From NCBI RefSeq assembly GCF_018614525.1, contig NZ_JAGGOL010000068.1:1-52625 (forward strand): DNA of 52,625 nt. The letters are read 5' to 3'. Each line of letters opens with the position of its first letter. Within the stretch, counting starts at the first letter, position 1. The notes under the pieces were generated by a model. The model ran no database searches, was not told the DNA's origin, and worked only from the letters and a program-made list of their open reading frames with translations. The position numbers were made by a program, and so were the translations under genes. This document shows positions 40,209 to 48,603 of the stretch, piece after piece. Source of the DNA: Streptomyces sp. ISL-11 (GTDB lineage Bacteria > Actinomycetota > Actinomycetes > Streptomycetales > Streptomycetaceae).

Positions 40209-40401
40209 GTGGTGTCCGGCGGGTCTTCGGCCGCGGGCCGGCTTTGCCGCCTGCGGCGGCGGGCGCCCTGCGGGCGCGTCCTCAAGCGCCGGACGGGCTT
40301 GATTTGGCTGGGCTCGGCCGATGTCAGCCTGTCCGGCGTTTGAGGACACAGCACAGCAGCCCGTCCGGCGTTTGAGGACACCGCCTAGAGGACACCGTCT
40401 A
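40206..40401. repeat. Intergenic palindromic repeat, copy B (longest)
   Basis: It starts at the TAG of the TetR gene (TAGGTGGTGTCCGGCGGGTC), continues with TTTGCCGCCTGCGGCGG, the GCGCC/GGGCGC stem and the forward core GCGCCGGACGGGCTTGAT (40286-40303). Two reverse cores ending CCGTCCGGCGTTTGAGG-type text (about 40325-40380) follow, then two GGTGTCC edge modules in reverse. The second edge includes the TAG stop of the M64 gene. TAG stops of both neighbours are thus in the element. Confidence 0.88.
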
Positions 40402-41706
40402 GCGGACGACCTGCCAGCTCAGCGAACCGGTCAGGCGCTCGCGCAGGGCGGGGTCGAGGACCGCGTCCGTGTGGTCGACCGCCACGGCCTTCAGGGTGTG
40501 CGGGCGGCCGTCCGCCGGGACGCCCAGGGAGCGCGGGATCACGGTCGTGCGCCCCAGGGCGGAGAAGACCTCGCGGCCGTCGACGTACCAGCGCACGGTC
40601 GTGCCCGCGGTGGCCAGTCGGACGGTGACCCGCTCGGCGCGGCCGACCTTGCCGGACGTGCCCGAGGTGCTGGACAGCGGCTTCGCGTGGCGGTAAAAGC
40701 CGGCGATCATCGCCTCGCGGCCGGGCAGGTTGAACTCATGGCCCAGCGTGCGCATGATCGAGTTATCGGTGGGGCGGTAGAGGCCCTTGGGGTAGTAGCC
40801 GCCGCCTTCGAACGCGCCGACCGTGCCGCCGTCCGGTGAGGTCCGGCCGATCCAGCGGTACCACTTCTGCCGCTGCGCCGTCTGCTCCTCGGCGGTCAGC
40901 TTGCTGATGTTGGTCTCCCACGGCTCGGCACCCGTATACGTTCCGTACTCGTCGTACTGGTACTCGTCGGCGAGCTTGCCCAGCGAGTGGCCCGTCTCGT
41001 GGATGGCGACCTGGTCGGACTTGGCGTTGTCGGAGGAGGCGGTGGCGACGCCGTCGTAACCGACCTTCGAGACCACGTCGTTGTAGCCCGCGCCGCCGTA
41101 CTTGGTGGAGTTCGACAGGACGACGACGAGATCGGCGGCGGGGGCCTTGGCCGCGTACGACTCGACCTTGCCGGTGTCCACGCACAGCAGCCGCTCGATG
41201 CCGTCGCAGAAGAACCCGGAGCTCAGGGCGGTGTTCTTCTTGACCTCCTGGACCGGGTCACCGGAGACACCGGAGTCTTGGGAAACCGCGTCGACCGCCC
41301 AGACGTTGAACAGGCCCTTGTACGAGGCGTAGGGCTCGACGGCCGACATCTTGTCCCACTTGGTGCGGACGTCGGCGTGGAAGTCGCCCTGCTGGTCGCC
41401 GGTGTAGCCGTCACCGATGAAGACGACGTCCAGCTTGCTGCCGACCGGGCCGCTCTCGACGACCGGGGTCACGGCGCCGTCACCGGCGGCCGAGGGGAGC
41501 AGGGAGCGGGGCGGGGTGGGGGACGCCGGGACGGTGGTGTGACGGGGGTGACCGTCGGGACCGGTGAAGTACTCGACGTGCTGGGTGCGTTCGGCCCGCG
41601 GGGTGGCACCGGAGGCGGAGGCGGTGCCGGTGAGCGTGGTCGTGAGGGTCGCGGCCAGGGTCGCCGTGAGGGCGACGCCGGTCGCGAGGGATATTCGTCT
41701 GCGCAT
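40399..41706 (-). CDS. Secreted M64-family zinc metallopeptidase (IgA peptidase-like)
   Basis: 435-aa exported protease. Signal peptide RRRISLATGVALTATLAA...ASA. Zinc motif VAIHETGHSLGKLADEY (HExxH plus the GxxxDE extension typical of M64). A VVFIGDGYT motif near residue 85 is shared by the family, and the C-terminal 100 residues form a beta-rich domain (VRLATAGTTVRWYVDGREV). The M64 prototype cleaves IgA, but in a soil bacterium extracellular protein degradation is likelier. ATG 41706 has GGAGG 7 nt upstream. The promoter region carries phased CTTAAC/CTTGAC motifs. The stop is shared with the intergenic repeat copy B. Confidence 0.87.
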   Translation of the reverse strand: MRRRISLATGVALTATLAATLTTTLTGTASASGATPRAERTQHVEYFTGPDGHPRHTTVPASPTPPRSLLPSAAGDGAVTPVVESGPVGSKLDVVFIGDGYTGDQQGDFHADVRTKWDKMSAVEPYASYKGLFNVWAVDAVSQDSGVSGDPVQEVKKNTALSSGFFCDGIERLLCVDTGKVESYAAKAPAADLVVVLSNSTKYGGAGYNDVVSKVGYDGVATASSDNAKSDQVAIHETGHSLGKLADEYQYDEYGTYTGAEPWETNISKLTAEEQTAQRQKWYRWIGRTSPDGGTVGAFEGGGYYPKGLYRPTDNSIMRTLGHEFNLPGREAMIAGFYRHAKPLSSTSGTSGKVGRAERVTVRLATAGTTVRWYVDGREVFSALGRTTVIPRSLGVPADGRPHTLKAVAVDHTDAVLDPALRERLTGSLSWQVVR

Positions 41707-41733
41707 GGGGGGTTCCTCCCGAGACCCGCCTCC

Positions 41734-41775
41734 TGTTAAGTGGCGGGTCAAGTCTCGTTAAGGCGCGGCTTAACG
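41734..41775 (-). promoter_or_regulatory. Helically phased CTTAAC/GTTAAG motifs upstream of the M64 gene
   Basis: On the minus strand: GTTAAG-CCGCGC-CTTAAC-GAGA-CTTGAC-CCGCCA-CTTAAC, with steps of 10-12 bp. The outer pair CGTTAAG (41756-41762) and CTTAACG (41769-41775) forms a perfect 20-bp dyad. It lies 28-70 bp before the ATG. TTAA is rare in this GC-rich DNA, so a repeated binding site is likely. Confidence 0.6.
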
Positions 41776-41906
41776 TAGAGGCTCGGGAAGCCCTGGGCAA
41801 TGGATGTGACTCAGGGAAATCGAAGAGGACTCAAGTGACAGCAGAGCGTGGCCGTTTCCTCGCCCGCCGCGCCGGCCGGCCGCGCCCGTCGCGCCCCCGC
41901 GCCGCC

Positions 41907-43256
41907 TCACACCTCGTCGTGTACGAGCCCCAGCAGCCTGTCCAGCACCGCGCGGCCCCCGGCCCGTACGCCGTCGTGCTCGTACTCGTCGGTGACCCAG
42001 GTGCGCAGGCCCCGGATGGCGCGGGCGGTGCGCAGGGAGTGCTCGGTCTCGACGTAGAGGTCGTCGTGGTAGATCACGGCGGCGACGGGGACGGTGTTGC
42101 GGGCGAGGCGGTCGGGGTCGTAGAGGGGCGTCCAGCCCTTGCGCTCGGCGAGGAGTTCGGCGGTGTCGCGCAAGGGGCGCAGGGCGGAGTGGGTGCGCAG
42201 CATCCATGGGTGTACGGTCTCGGCGGTGAACAGGAAGCGGGCGCCGGGCTCGAAGGGGCAGTCGAACTGCGGGAATTCGGCCCTGACCCGGTCGGCGGAC
42301 CAGTGCGTCGCCTGTCCGTCCTGGGCATAGATAGCCTCATGGAGGATCGCGTAGAGCGGGCAGTGGGCGCGGGAGAGGATCGCCGCGACCTGTTCGGTGA
42401 ACGCGTCGGACAGCCGCGGTCCGTCGACCGTGTCCACGAACGCGTCCTCCAGCAGATAGTGCAGCCGGTGCGAGCCGTCGCCGGTGCCGAGGAGGATGCC
42501 GAGCTGCTGGAACGCGCCGACGGTCAGGACGGTGCCGTCGGGCAGCACTTCCTCGTGGGCGCTGAGGTGGGCGGCGATGCGCCGGGCGGCGGCCTCGTCG
42601 GCGGGGTAGCGCGCGTAGTGCGCGAGGGACTTGTGCTCCATGCGCGGGTAGGCGGCGCGGTAGACGGCGTCCGCGTCGGCGTCCAGGGAGGGCAGCCCGC
42701 CGGTGATCAGGACGGCGGCCAGGCCCTCGGGCGCGTACGAGAGGTAGGTGACCGCGCAGAAGCCGCCGAAGCTCTGTCCGAGGACGGTCCACGGCCGGCC
42801 GCCGGTCAGCCGGGCGCGGATCAGCTCGCAGTCGCGGACTATGGAGTCGGCGCGGAAGTGCGCCAGATAGGCGGCCTGCGCGGCGGGCGTGCCGCGGAGC
42901 GGGAGCGTCTGGCGGGTGGCGGGGGTGGAGCGGCCGGTGCCGCGCTGGTCGAGGAGGAGGACGCGGTAGTCCTCCAGGGCGCGGTCGAGCCAGTTCTCGC
43001 GGCCTACGGGGCGGCCGGCGGCGAAGCCGGGGCCGCCCTGGAGGTAGACGAGCCAGGGCAGGTCGTCCTGGGCGCGGCGGGCGGCGACGACCTCGCGGGC
43101 GTAGAGGCGGATGCGCTCGCCGCCGGGATCGTCATGGTCGAGCGGCACGTCGAAGTGGTGATCGGTGAGCACGAGACCCGGCTGACGGAGAACGGCCGTT
43201 CCCGTGAAGGACTCTCCCGCGGCCTCGGCCGTGGACTCCTCTGTGACCTCGAACAT
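41907..43256 (-). CDS. pip: Prolyl aminopeptidase-like S33 peptidase
   Basis: 449-aa alpha/beta-hydrolase of the proline iminopeptidase type. The oxyanion motif reads VYLQGGPGFAAG (HGGPG variant with Q), LLLDQRGTGRSTPA (DQRGxGxS signature) and nucleophile GQSFGGFCAV; a late Asp lies in AAVIYHDDLYVETE. It removes N-terminal proline or hydrolyses related small amides and esters. There is no signal peptide, so it is cytoplasmic. ATG 43256 (MFEVTEE) has GAAGG upstream. It is divergent from the TPR-containing XRE regulator (120-bp gap). Confidence 0.85.
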   Translation of the reverse strand: MFEVTEESTAEAAGESFTGTAVLRQPGLVLTDHHFDVPLDHDDPGGERIRLYAREVVAARRAQDDLPWLVYLQGGPGFAAGRPVGRENWLDRALEDYRVLLLDQRGTGRSTPATRQTLPLRGTPAAQAAYLAHFRADSIVRDCELIRARLTGGRPWTVLGQSFGGFCAVTYLSYAPEGLAAVLITGGLPSLDADADAVYRAAYPRMEHKSLAHYARYPADEAAARRIAAHLSAHEEVLPDGTVLTVGAFQQLGILLGTGDGSHRLHYLLEDAFVDTVDGPRLSDAFTEQVAAILSRAHCPLYAILHEAIYAQDGQATHWSADRVRAEFPQFDCPFEPGARFLFTAETVHPWMLRTHSALRPLRDTAELLAERKGWTPLYDPDRLARNTVPVAAVIYHDDLYVETEHSLRTARAIRGLRTWVTDEYEHDGVRAGGRAVLDRLLGLVHDEV

Positions 43257-43376
43257 CGGTCCTTCTTCACGTAGTACGCGGACAGAGCGCGGACACCATC
43301 GACTCACGGCGCCGGCCCACGACGGAGCGCGGCCGGTGCCACGGAATCCACCGGCACAACCTATCGAGGGGCAGCA

Positions 43377-44750
43377 GTGACCGAGAACGGCACCCACGGC
43401 ATACGGGCGGCGGACGCGCCCGCGGACATCGGCCGGCGTGTGCTGCGGCTGCGTACGGAACGGGGGCTCACCCAGCGGCAGCTGGCCGAGCCCGCGTACA
43501 CCGCCGCGTACGTCTCCACCCTGGAGGCGGGGAAGGTCCGCCCCTCCGGGACCGCGCTGCGCCACCTCGCCGAGCGGCTGGGCACCACGGTGGAGGAGCT
43601 CACCACGGGCCGGTCGCCACGGCTGGCCACGGAGGTGCGGATGCGGCTGACCGACGCCCGGCGCGCGCTGGCCACGGGTGCCGCGGAGGACGCGGCCGCG
43701 CTGTTCGGCGCGCTGCGCGAGGAGGCGGCCGGGCTGGGGCTCGCGCCGGAGGAGGCCGGCGCGCTGCTCGGGCTCGGCGACTGCGCGCTGGAGACGGGCG
43801 ACCTGACCGAGGCGCGCGAGCATTTCGCCGCCGCCGAACGGCTCCTCGCCGACGAGCCGCTGCCGCGCCGCGTCCCCGCGTTGCGCGGGCGCGCCACGGC
43901 CCATCTGCTGGCGGGCGAACTGCGCTACGCCTGCTATCTGCTGGAGACGGCCGTCGACGAGCTGAACGCCTCCGGCATGCACGATCCCGATGCGCTACTG
44001 CTGCTCTACACGGCGTCCATCGCGCCGTACATGGACATGGGGGCGCACGCACGGGCCGCGCACGCTGCGGAGCTCGCGCTGACGCTCGCGCCGCAGGTCG
44101 ACAATCCGGCGCTCGTCGCGGGCATGCACCGCGGGGTCGCGCGCACCCTCATCGCCGAGGGGCGCATCGCCGAGGCCGACGCCTCCCTGGCCAAGGCGCA
44201 GGAGCTCTACCTCCAGCTGCACATCCGCACGGAGCTCGCCCACTGCCACTGGATGCGCGGTTACGTCCGCGCGCAGAACGGCGACCTGGACGGCGCCGAG
44301 AGCGAGTTGCGCACCGCGCGCGACATGCTGGCGTCCAAGCGGGCCGCGCTGTTCACCGTGCAGGTGGAGGTGGAGCTCGCGGACGTCCTGCGGCGGCGCG
44401 GCAAGGCCGCCGAGGCGAAGGCGCTGCTGAGCCCGCTGCTCGCCCCGTCGGCGCTGGGCGCCGAGCGCGGCGCCGTCCACGCGGGCGGCGCGCACCGGCT
44501 GCTGGGCCTCATCGCGGAGGAGCGCGGCGAGACGGAGTCGGCCGAGGAGCACTACTGCGCGGCCCTGTCCCTCCTGGAGCGCACGGGCGCCGCCGGCGAC
44601 CTCGCCGACCTGTGCCGGCTGCTGGGCGACCTGTTGCGGCGTACGGGCCGGATCGACGCGGCCCTGGACGCGTACCGTACGGGCCTGGGGCACCGGGCGG
44701 CCCCGGGGACGACGACCTTGGGGCCGGCCCCGACGTCGCCGCCGCTCTAG
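43377..44750 (+). CDS. XRE-family HTH regulator with TPR domain
   Basis: 457-aa regulator. HTH at about 18-75: IGRRVLRLRTERGLTQRQLAE, YVSTLEAGKVRPSGTALRHLAERLGTTVEELT. The remainder (100-440) is a run of helical TPR-like repeats (ARRALATGAAEDAAALFGAL, LLGLGDCALETGDLTEAREHFAAAE and others). The architecture matches peptide- or protein-sensing regulators (RRNPP-like layout) common in Streptomyces. GTG 43377 has GAGGGG before it. The divergent S33 peptidase may process or degrade the inducing peptide (inference). Its TAG stop is the edge of the intergenic repeat copy C. Confidence 0.83.
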   Translation: MTENGTHGIRAADAPADIGRRVLRLRTERGLTQRQLAEPAYTAAYVSTLEAGKVRPSGTALRHLAERLGTTVEELTTGRSPRLATEVRMRLTDARRALATGAAEDAAALFGALREEAAGLGLAPEEAGALLGLGDCALETGDLTEAREHFAAAERLLADEPLPRRVPALRGRATAHLLAGELRYACYLLETAVDELNASGMHDPDALLLLYTASIAPYMDMGAHARAAHAAELALTLAPQVDNPALVAGMHRGVARTLIAEGRIAEADASLAKAQELYLQLHIRTELAHCHWMRGYVRAQNGDLDGAESELRTARDMLASKRAALFTVQVEVELADVLRRRGKAAEAKALLSPLLAPSALGAERGAVHAGGAHRLLGLIAEERGETESAEEHYCAALSLLERTGAAGDLADLCRLLGDLLRRTGRIDAALDAYRTGLGHRAAPGTTTLGPAPTSPPL

Positions 44751-44926
44751 GCGGTGTCCGGGAGATCTTCGGCCGCGAGCCGCCTTTGCCGCGTGGCCGC
44801 CTGCGGCGGGGCGGGTCGTCTTTGCCGCCTGCGGCGGCGGGCGCCCTGCGGGCGCGTCCTCAAGCGCCGGACGGGCTTCATTTCGCTGGGCTCAGCCGCT
44901 TTTTCCGGCTCACCAGCCGGAAGGCG
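44748..44926. repeat. Intergenic palindromic repeat, copy C
   Basis: Begins TAGGCGGTGTCCGGGAGATC at the TAG of the TPR regulator. It contains two copies of a TTTGCCGC...GCGGCGG module, the CGCCCTGCGGGCG stem and one forward core GCGCCGGACGGGCTT (44864 onward); the reverse core is missing. It ends near the stop of the DUF4344-like gene. Confidence 0.85.
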
Positions 44927-45751
44927 TCACCGCCAGTGCCCCGCCAGCAGCCGGTCCCAGCCGCGCCGCAGTTCCTCGTACTCCCGCTCGCACCCCTCGG
45001 CACGCTCCTTGGTCAGCAGCCGGCCGTCGACGAGACCCTCCGACGCCTTGGGGGCCGCGCCGTGGAGGTAGCAGCGGTAGCCGGCCGCGCGGGCGGCGTC
45101 CGGCGGGTGCTCGTCGGTGAGGTCGACGTCCTCGGGGGCGGTCTCGCGCGCGTACTGGGCGTAGTTGTCGGCGGCGGCCAGGACGGCGGCGCGGCCCGTG
45201 GGGCCCCGCGGGATGAGCCGGTAGGCGGCGAACTGGTCCGCGACGTCCTCCGCGCTGCCCGTGGGTTCCAGGTCCAGGGTGTCCACGAGCGCGTGGCCCG
45301 CCTCGTGGTAGAGCGTCTCGGTGATCACTCCGGCGGTGCGCTCCGCCGCGTCGCGGGGGCGGTCGCGCTCGAACATGCCGCGCACCTCGGCCACGAAGGA
45401 GTAGCAGAGGCTGATCCGCCGGGTCTCCTCGTCGTACTCCGGGACGCCGTCCACCTCGCAGGAGCGGCCGACGACCTCGACGCGTTCGGGCAGTCGCAGG
45501 GAGCCGTTGAGGTCCTTCGCGACGCGCTCGGCGAGTCCGCGGTCCCGGAGGAAGGCGCGCTCGTCCGCGCCGCCGCGCGCCGGGGCCTCGTACCGCACGG
45601 ACAGGCCGCCGCTTGTGGGGGACGCGGCGGCCTGTGACCGTGGGCTGCCGCACGCCGTCGCCAGGGCGACGCACGCTCCGGCCGCGAGGACGGCGCGGGC
45701 GCGCCGTCCGTGGCCGGTCGTGCGGGGGCGTGCCCCGGCATGATGCAGCAT
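44927..45751 (-). CDS. Putative DUF4344-like metallopeptidase lipoprotein
   Basis: 274-aa exported protein. Basic n-region, hydrophobic AVLAAGACVALATAC with an imperfect lipobox (C34) and then a Ser/Ala linker. The central zinc-like motif ETLYHEAGHALVDTLDL (HExxH) is followed by an ADQFAAYRLI helix with possible third ligand. Early segment GLAERVAKDLNGSLRLPERVEVV and PEYDEETRRISLCYSFVAEV are typical of DUF4344. It should be a cell-surface metalloprotease of unknown substrate. ATG 45751 was chosen as the first giving a proper signal. It is divergent from the two-component system, across a large nested palindrome. Confidence 0.75.
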   Translation of the reverse strand: MLHHAGARPRTTGHGRRARAVLAAGACVALATACGSPRSQAAASPTSGGLSVRYEAPARGGADERAFLRDRGLAERVAKDLNGSLRLPERVEVVGRSCEVDGVPEYDEETRRISLCYSFVAEVRGMFERDRPRDAAERTAGVITETLYHEAGHALVDTLDLEPTGSAEDVADQFAAYRLIPRGPTGRAAVLAAADNYAQYARETAPEDVDLTDEHPPDAARAAGYRCYLHGAAPKASEGLVDGRLLTKERAEGCEREYEELRRGWDRLLAGHWR

Positions 45752-45783
45752 GGACAGCACTCTGCCCGGCCGGGCGGCCGGGT

Positions 45784-45849
45784 GGAATCCGCCGTGGGTC
45801 CGGAACCACCCCCGCCGATCGGCGGGGGTGATGCGGAGTGCCGGATTCC
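45784..45849. promoter_or_regulatory. Nested dyad: GGAATCCG...CACCCCCGCC-GATC-GGCGGGGGTG...CGGATTCC
   Basis: The inner palindrome (45807-45830) is 24 bp and perfect. Outer arms GGAATCCG (45784-45791) and CGGATTCC (45842-45849) are nearly symmetric about it. It lies between divergent starts at 45751 and 45923, so it is either an operator for both or a structured divergent leader. Confidence 0.6.
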
Positions 45850-45922
45850 GGCCGGTGCGGCAGGCTGGGCGGTTGCCAGGGACGACGGGCGGCCCCGGTG
45901 GTACAGGAAGGGGTAACGGTCG

Positions 45923-46609
45923 GTGATCCGTGTTGCGGTGGTGGACGATGAGCAGCTCGTCCGGTCCGGGCTGCGGATGATCCTGGGCACGGCCCCGGAC
46001 ATCGAGGTGGTCGCCGACTGCGGCGGCGGCGAGGCCGTGGACACCGTGCGCCGCGAGGCACCGGACGTCGTCCTGCTCGACATCCGCATGCCGGACGTCG
46101 ACGGCCTGACGGTGCTGCGGGCGCTGCGCGAGCTCCCGCACCCGCCCGCCGTCGCCATGCTCACGACCTTCGACGCCAATGAGTACCTCGCGGACGCACT
46201 GCGCTCCGGGGCCACCGGGTTCCTCCTCAAGGACACCGACCCGGAGCAGCTCGTGCAGGCGGTACGGACCCTCGCGGTGGGCGGCAGCGTCCTGGACCCG
46301 GGGGTGACGCGGGCCGTCATCGGCGGCTACCTCGCCGCCGAGGCCGAGTCGACGGCCGCGCGGGCGGTGGCCGGGCTGACCCCGCGCGAGCGCGAGGTCC
46401 TCACGCACCTCGGCGCGGGGCTGGCCAACCCGCAGATCGCCGAGCGGATGGGGCTGGCGTCCAGCACGGTCAAGGACCACGTGCGCGCCGTCCTCGGCAA
46501 GCTGGGCGGCCTCAACCGGGTCCAGGCGGCGGTCATCGCCGACCGCGCCGGGCTGGTCACCTCGCACCGCCCGGCGGACGCCGGCCCGCCGCGCGGCGGC
46601 GCCCGGTGA
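45923..46609 (+). CDS. NarL/LuxR-family response regulator (second system)
   Basis: 228-aa regulator. Receiver with acidic D8/D9, phosphoacceptor D53 in VVLLDIRMP, and FLLKDTDPEQLVQAV. The LuxR HTH is LTPREREVLTHLGAGLANPQIAERM...TVKDHVRAVLGKL. A GTG start gives MIRVAVVDD. Its 3-prime end overlaps the histidine kinase start by 4 bp, so the pair is co-translated. The nested dyad just upstream is a candidate autoregulatory site. Signal and regulon unknown. Confidence 0.9.
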   Translation: MIRVAVVDDEQLVRSGLRMILGTAPDIEVVADCGGGEAVDTVRREAPDVVLLDIRMPDVDGLTVLRALRELPHPPAVAMLTTFDANEYLADALRSGATGFLLKDTDPEQLVQAVRTLAVGGSVLDPGVTRAVIGGYLAAEAESTAARAVAGLTPREREVLTHLGAGLANPQIAERMGLASSTVKDHVRAVLGKLGGLNRVQAAVIADRAGLVTSHRPADAGPPRGGAR

Positions 46610-47727
46610 ACAGGGCGGCGGCCGTGGTGCGGCCCGCGCTGCCGGTGATCGTGCCCGCGCTGCTCGCGGTGATGGACGCGCTGCTGGTCAACGGGTCGGG
46701 CTGGGGCCTGGGCCTCGGCATGGCGCTGCTCGCCGCGGTGGCGCTGCTGTGGCGGCGGCGGTTCCCCGTGACCGTCTTCCTGACGACGCTGGCCGGGATG
46801 TACCTCGGCTACATCTGGTTCGCGCCGATGATCGCGCTCTACACGGTCACCACCCGCCGCCCCGACCGACGGCTGCTCACCGGCGCGGCCGTGCTGCTGG
46901 TGGCCGCGCACTTCCTGCCGTACCCCCTCTCCGAGCTGTCCCTGTCGAACCGCCGGCAGTCCGCCCTCGACCTCGTCGACGCCTGCTTCACCGCCACCGC
47001 GCCCATCGCGCTCGGGCTGCTCGTCCGCACCCGCCGGGAGCTCGCCGCCCGCCTCGACGAGCTGACCGGCAGCCGCGCCCGCGAGGACCGGCTGCTGGCC
47101 GAACAGGTCCTGGCCACCGAGCGCGCCCGGCTGGCCCGCGAGATGCACGACGTCGTCGCCCACCAGGTCAGCCTCATCAGCCTGCAGGCCGGTGCGGTGC
47201 AGATCAGCACGGAGGACGAACGGGCGCGCGACGGCGCCAGGAAGATCCGGGAGCTGTCGGTGCGCACGCTGGAGGAACTGCGCCACATGGTCGGCATCCT
47301 GCGCGCGGCCGGCGCGGACACCGAGGAGCTCACGCCGCAGCCACGTCTGGCGGACCTGCCGCGGCTGATCGAGCTGAGCGCCATGGACGTGGCGTACGAG
47401 AGCGCGTGCGACCCGGCGGCGGAGCGCTCCGAGGCCGTCGAGCGCGCGGCGTTCCGTACGGTGCAGGAGGCGCTCACCAACGCGCGTAAGCACGCGCCGG
47501 GTGCACGCGTGCGCGTGCGCGTCACCGAGGACGACGCGGACACGCTGTGGGTGGAGGTCCGCAACGGTCCGGCGGACGCGGCCGTGCCGGCGCCGGAACT
47601 GCCGGGCGGTGGCCACGGTCTGGTGGGGCTGCGCGAACGGGCGCAGAGTCTGGGCGGAACGCTGGAGTCGCACGGTACGGCGGACGGCGGCTTCGTCGTA
47701 CGGGCCGGTCTGCCGCGCGAAGGGTAG
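46606..47727 (+). CDS. Sensor histidine kinase (NarL-type partner)
   Basis: 373-aa kinase. Five to six N-terminal hydrophobic segments (residues about 8-150, for example IVPALLAVMDALLVNG, MALLAAVALLWRRRFPVTVFL) with no extracellular domain suggest sensing within the membrane. HisKA_3 dimerisation segment: LAREMHDVVAHQVSLISLQA with phospho-His H181. HATPase: N-box VQEALTNARKHAPGA, G-boxes GHGLVGLRERAQSLGGTLE. GTG start overlapping the regulator stop. Convergent with the STAS gene. Confidence 0.88.
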   Translation: MNRAAAVVRPALPVIVPALLAVMDALLVNGSGWGLGLGMALLAAVALLWRRRFPVTVFLTTLAGMYLGYIWFAPMIALYTVTTRRPDRRLLTGAAVLLVAAHFLPYPLSELSLSNRRQSALDLVDACFTATAPIALGLLVRTRRELAARLDELTGSRAREDRLLAEQVLATERARLAREMHDVVAHQVSLISLQAGAVQISTEDERARDGARKIRELSVRTLEELRHMVGILRAAGADTEELTPQPRLADLPRLIELSAMDVAYESACDPAAERSEAVERAAFRTVQEALTNARKHAPGARVRVRVTEDDADTLWVEVRNGPADAAVPAPELPGGGHGLVGLRERAQSLGGTLESHGTADGGFVVRAGLPREG

Positions 47728-47769
47728 GGACGAAGGCGCGTGGCCCTCCAGGGACGACGGCGCGGTGCC

Positions 47770-48153
47770 CTACGCGGAGAGGGGCTTGGTGCTGTCGCGC
47801 GGCTCGACGGTCGCCGTCGTCAGGTCGGGGTAGATCTCGAAGAGGCGGCGCACTCCCAGTGCGCCGAGCACCCTGTTGACGTGCGAACCGTCCACCGCGC
47901 CCTGCGCGGGCAGGATGAGCCTCAGCCGGCCCTGACAGGACCGCATCAACCGGCGGGCGGCGATCAGGACGCCGACGCCGCTGGAGTCGCAGAAGCGCAC
48001 CTCGGCCAGGTCGAGCACCAGACTGCGCCGCCCGTCGGCGACCGCGTCGTGGACGCGTTGCCGGACGACCGGCGACGTCACCAGGTCCATCTCGCCGGAG
48101 ACCTGGAGGACCGCCCAGTCCCCGTGCTCGGCGTTCTTCACCTTCAACGTCAC
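47770..48153 (-). CDS. STAS-domain anti-sigma factor antagonist
   Basis: 127-aa SpoIIAA/RsbV-like protein. The STAS fold shows VLQVSGEMDLVTSPVVRQRV, LVLDLAEVRFCDSSGVGVLI with the phosphorylatable serine at S57/S58, and ALGVRRLFEIYPDL. In its unphosphorylated form it should bind a HATPase anti-sigma kinase and free a sigma factor; no such kinase is in the window. It is divergent from the sigma/anti-sigma pair across a 450-bp region and has its own promoter with a long leader. Confidence 0.87.
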   Translation of the reverse strand: MTLKVKNAEHGDWAVLQVSGEMDLVTSPVVRQRVHDAVADGRRSLVLDLAEVRFCDSSGVGVLIAARRLMRSCQGRLRLILPAQGAVDGSHVNRVLGALGVRRLFEIYPDLTTATVEPRDSTKPLSA

Positions 48154-48347
48154 GCGCTCGAAGCCCCTTCGCTCGGTGTCCCGTTCCCCGGAACGGACCC
48201 TTCCCCGGGGGCGGCTGCCCGGCAGCTCCCCCGTGAAACGCAGCGGCGCCCTTCGGCACCCATCGACCCTATGCCCAGCTGGAACCCCGAATCCTCCTGG
48301 ATACGGTCACGCCCGCATAACACATCGGCACATTCGGGCACGTACGA

Positions 48348-48376
48348 TCTATAACGATCGCTGAAGCGTGCGGTAA
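48348..48376 (-). promoter_or_regulatory. Promoter for the STAS gene in a 450-bp divergent region
   Basis: On the minus strand TTACCG (48376-48371), a 17-bp spacer and TATAGA (48353-48348) make a good housekeeping-type promoter, giving a leader of about 190 nt before the STAS ATG. The rest of 48154-48603 is AT-richer than its surroundings but shows no gene; short open frames upstream of the sigma factor lack coding character. Confidence 0.55.
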
Positions 48377-48603
48377 GTGACCCTGGCAATACCATCCGCA
48401 GCCGATCAAGGAGCTCCCTTTGCGATAAAGAGGTCTGCGCTGTCGGACCCTGCGACTACATTCGTCGAGTATGTGACGCTGGGCACACGCACATGCGGCC
48501 GTCTTGCACCTGCGGGGACGTGCATGAACAGGGTGTGCGCGGGCACGGCTTGGGGACACGGCATGGGGCACGCGGACGACGCGTACCGGACGGAGGGGGC
48601 AGC

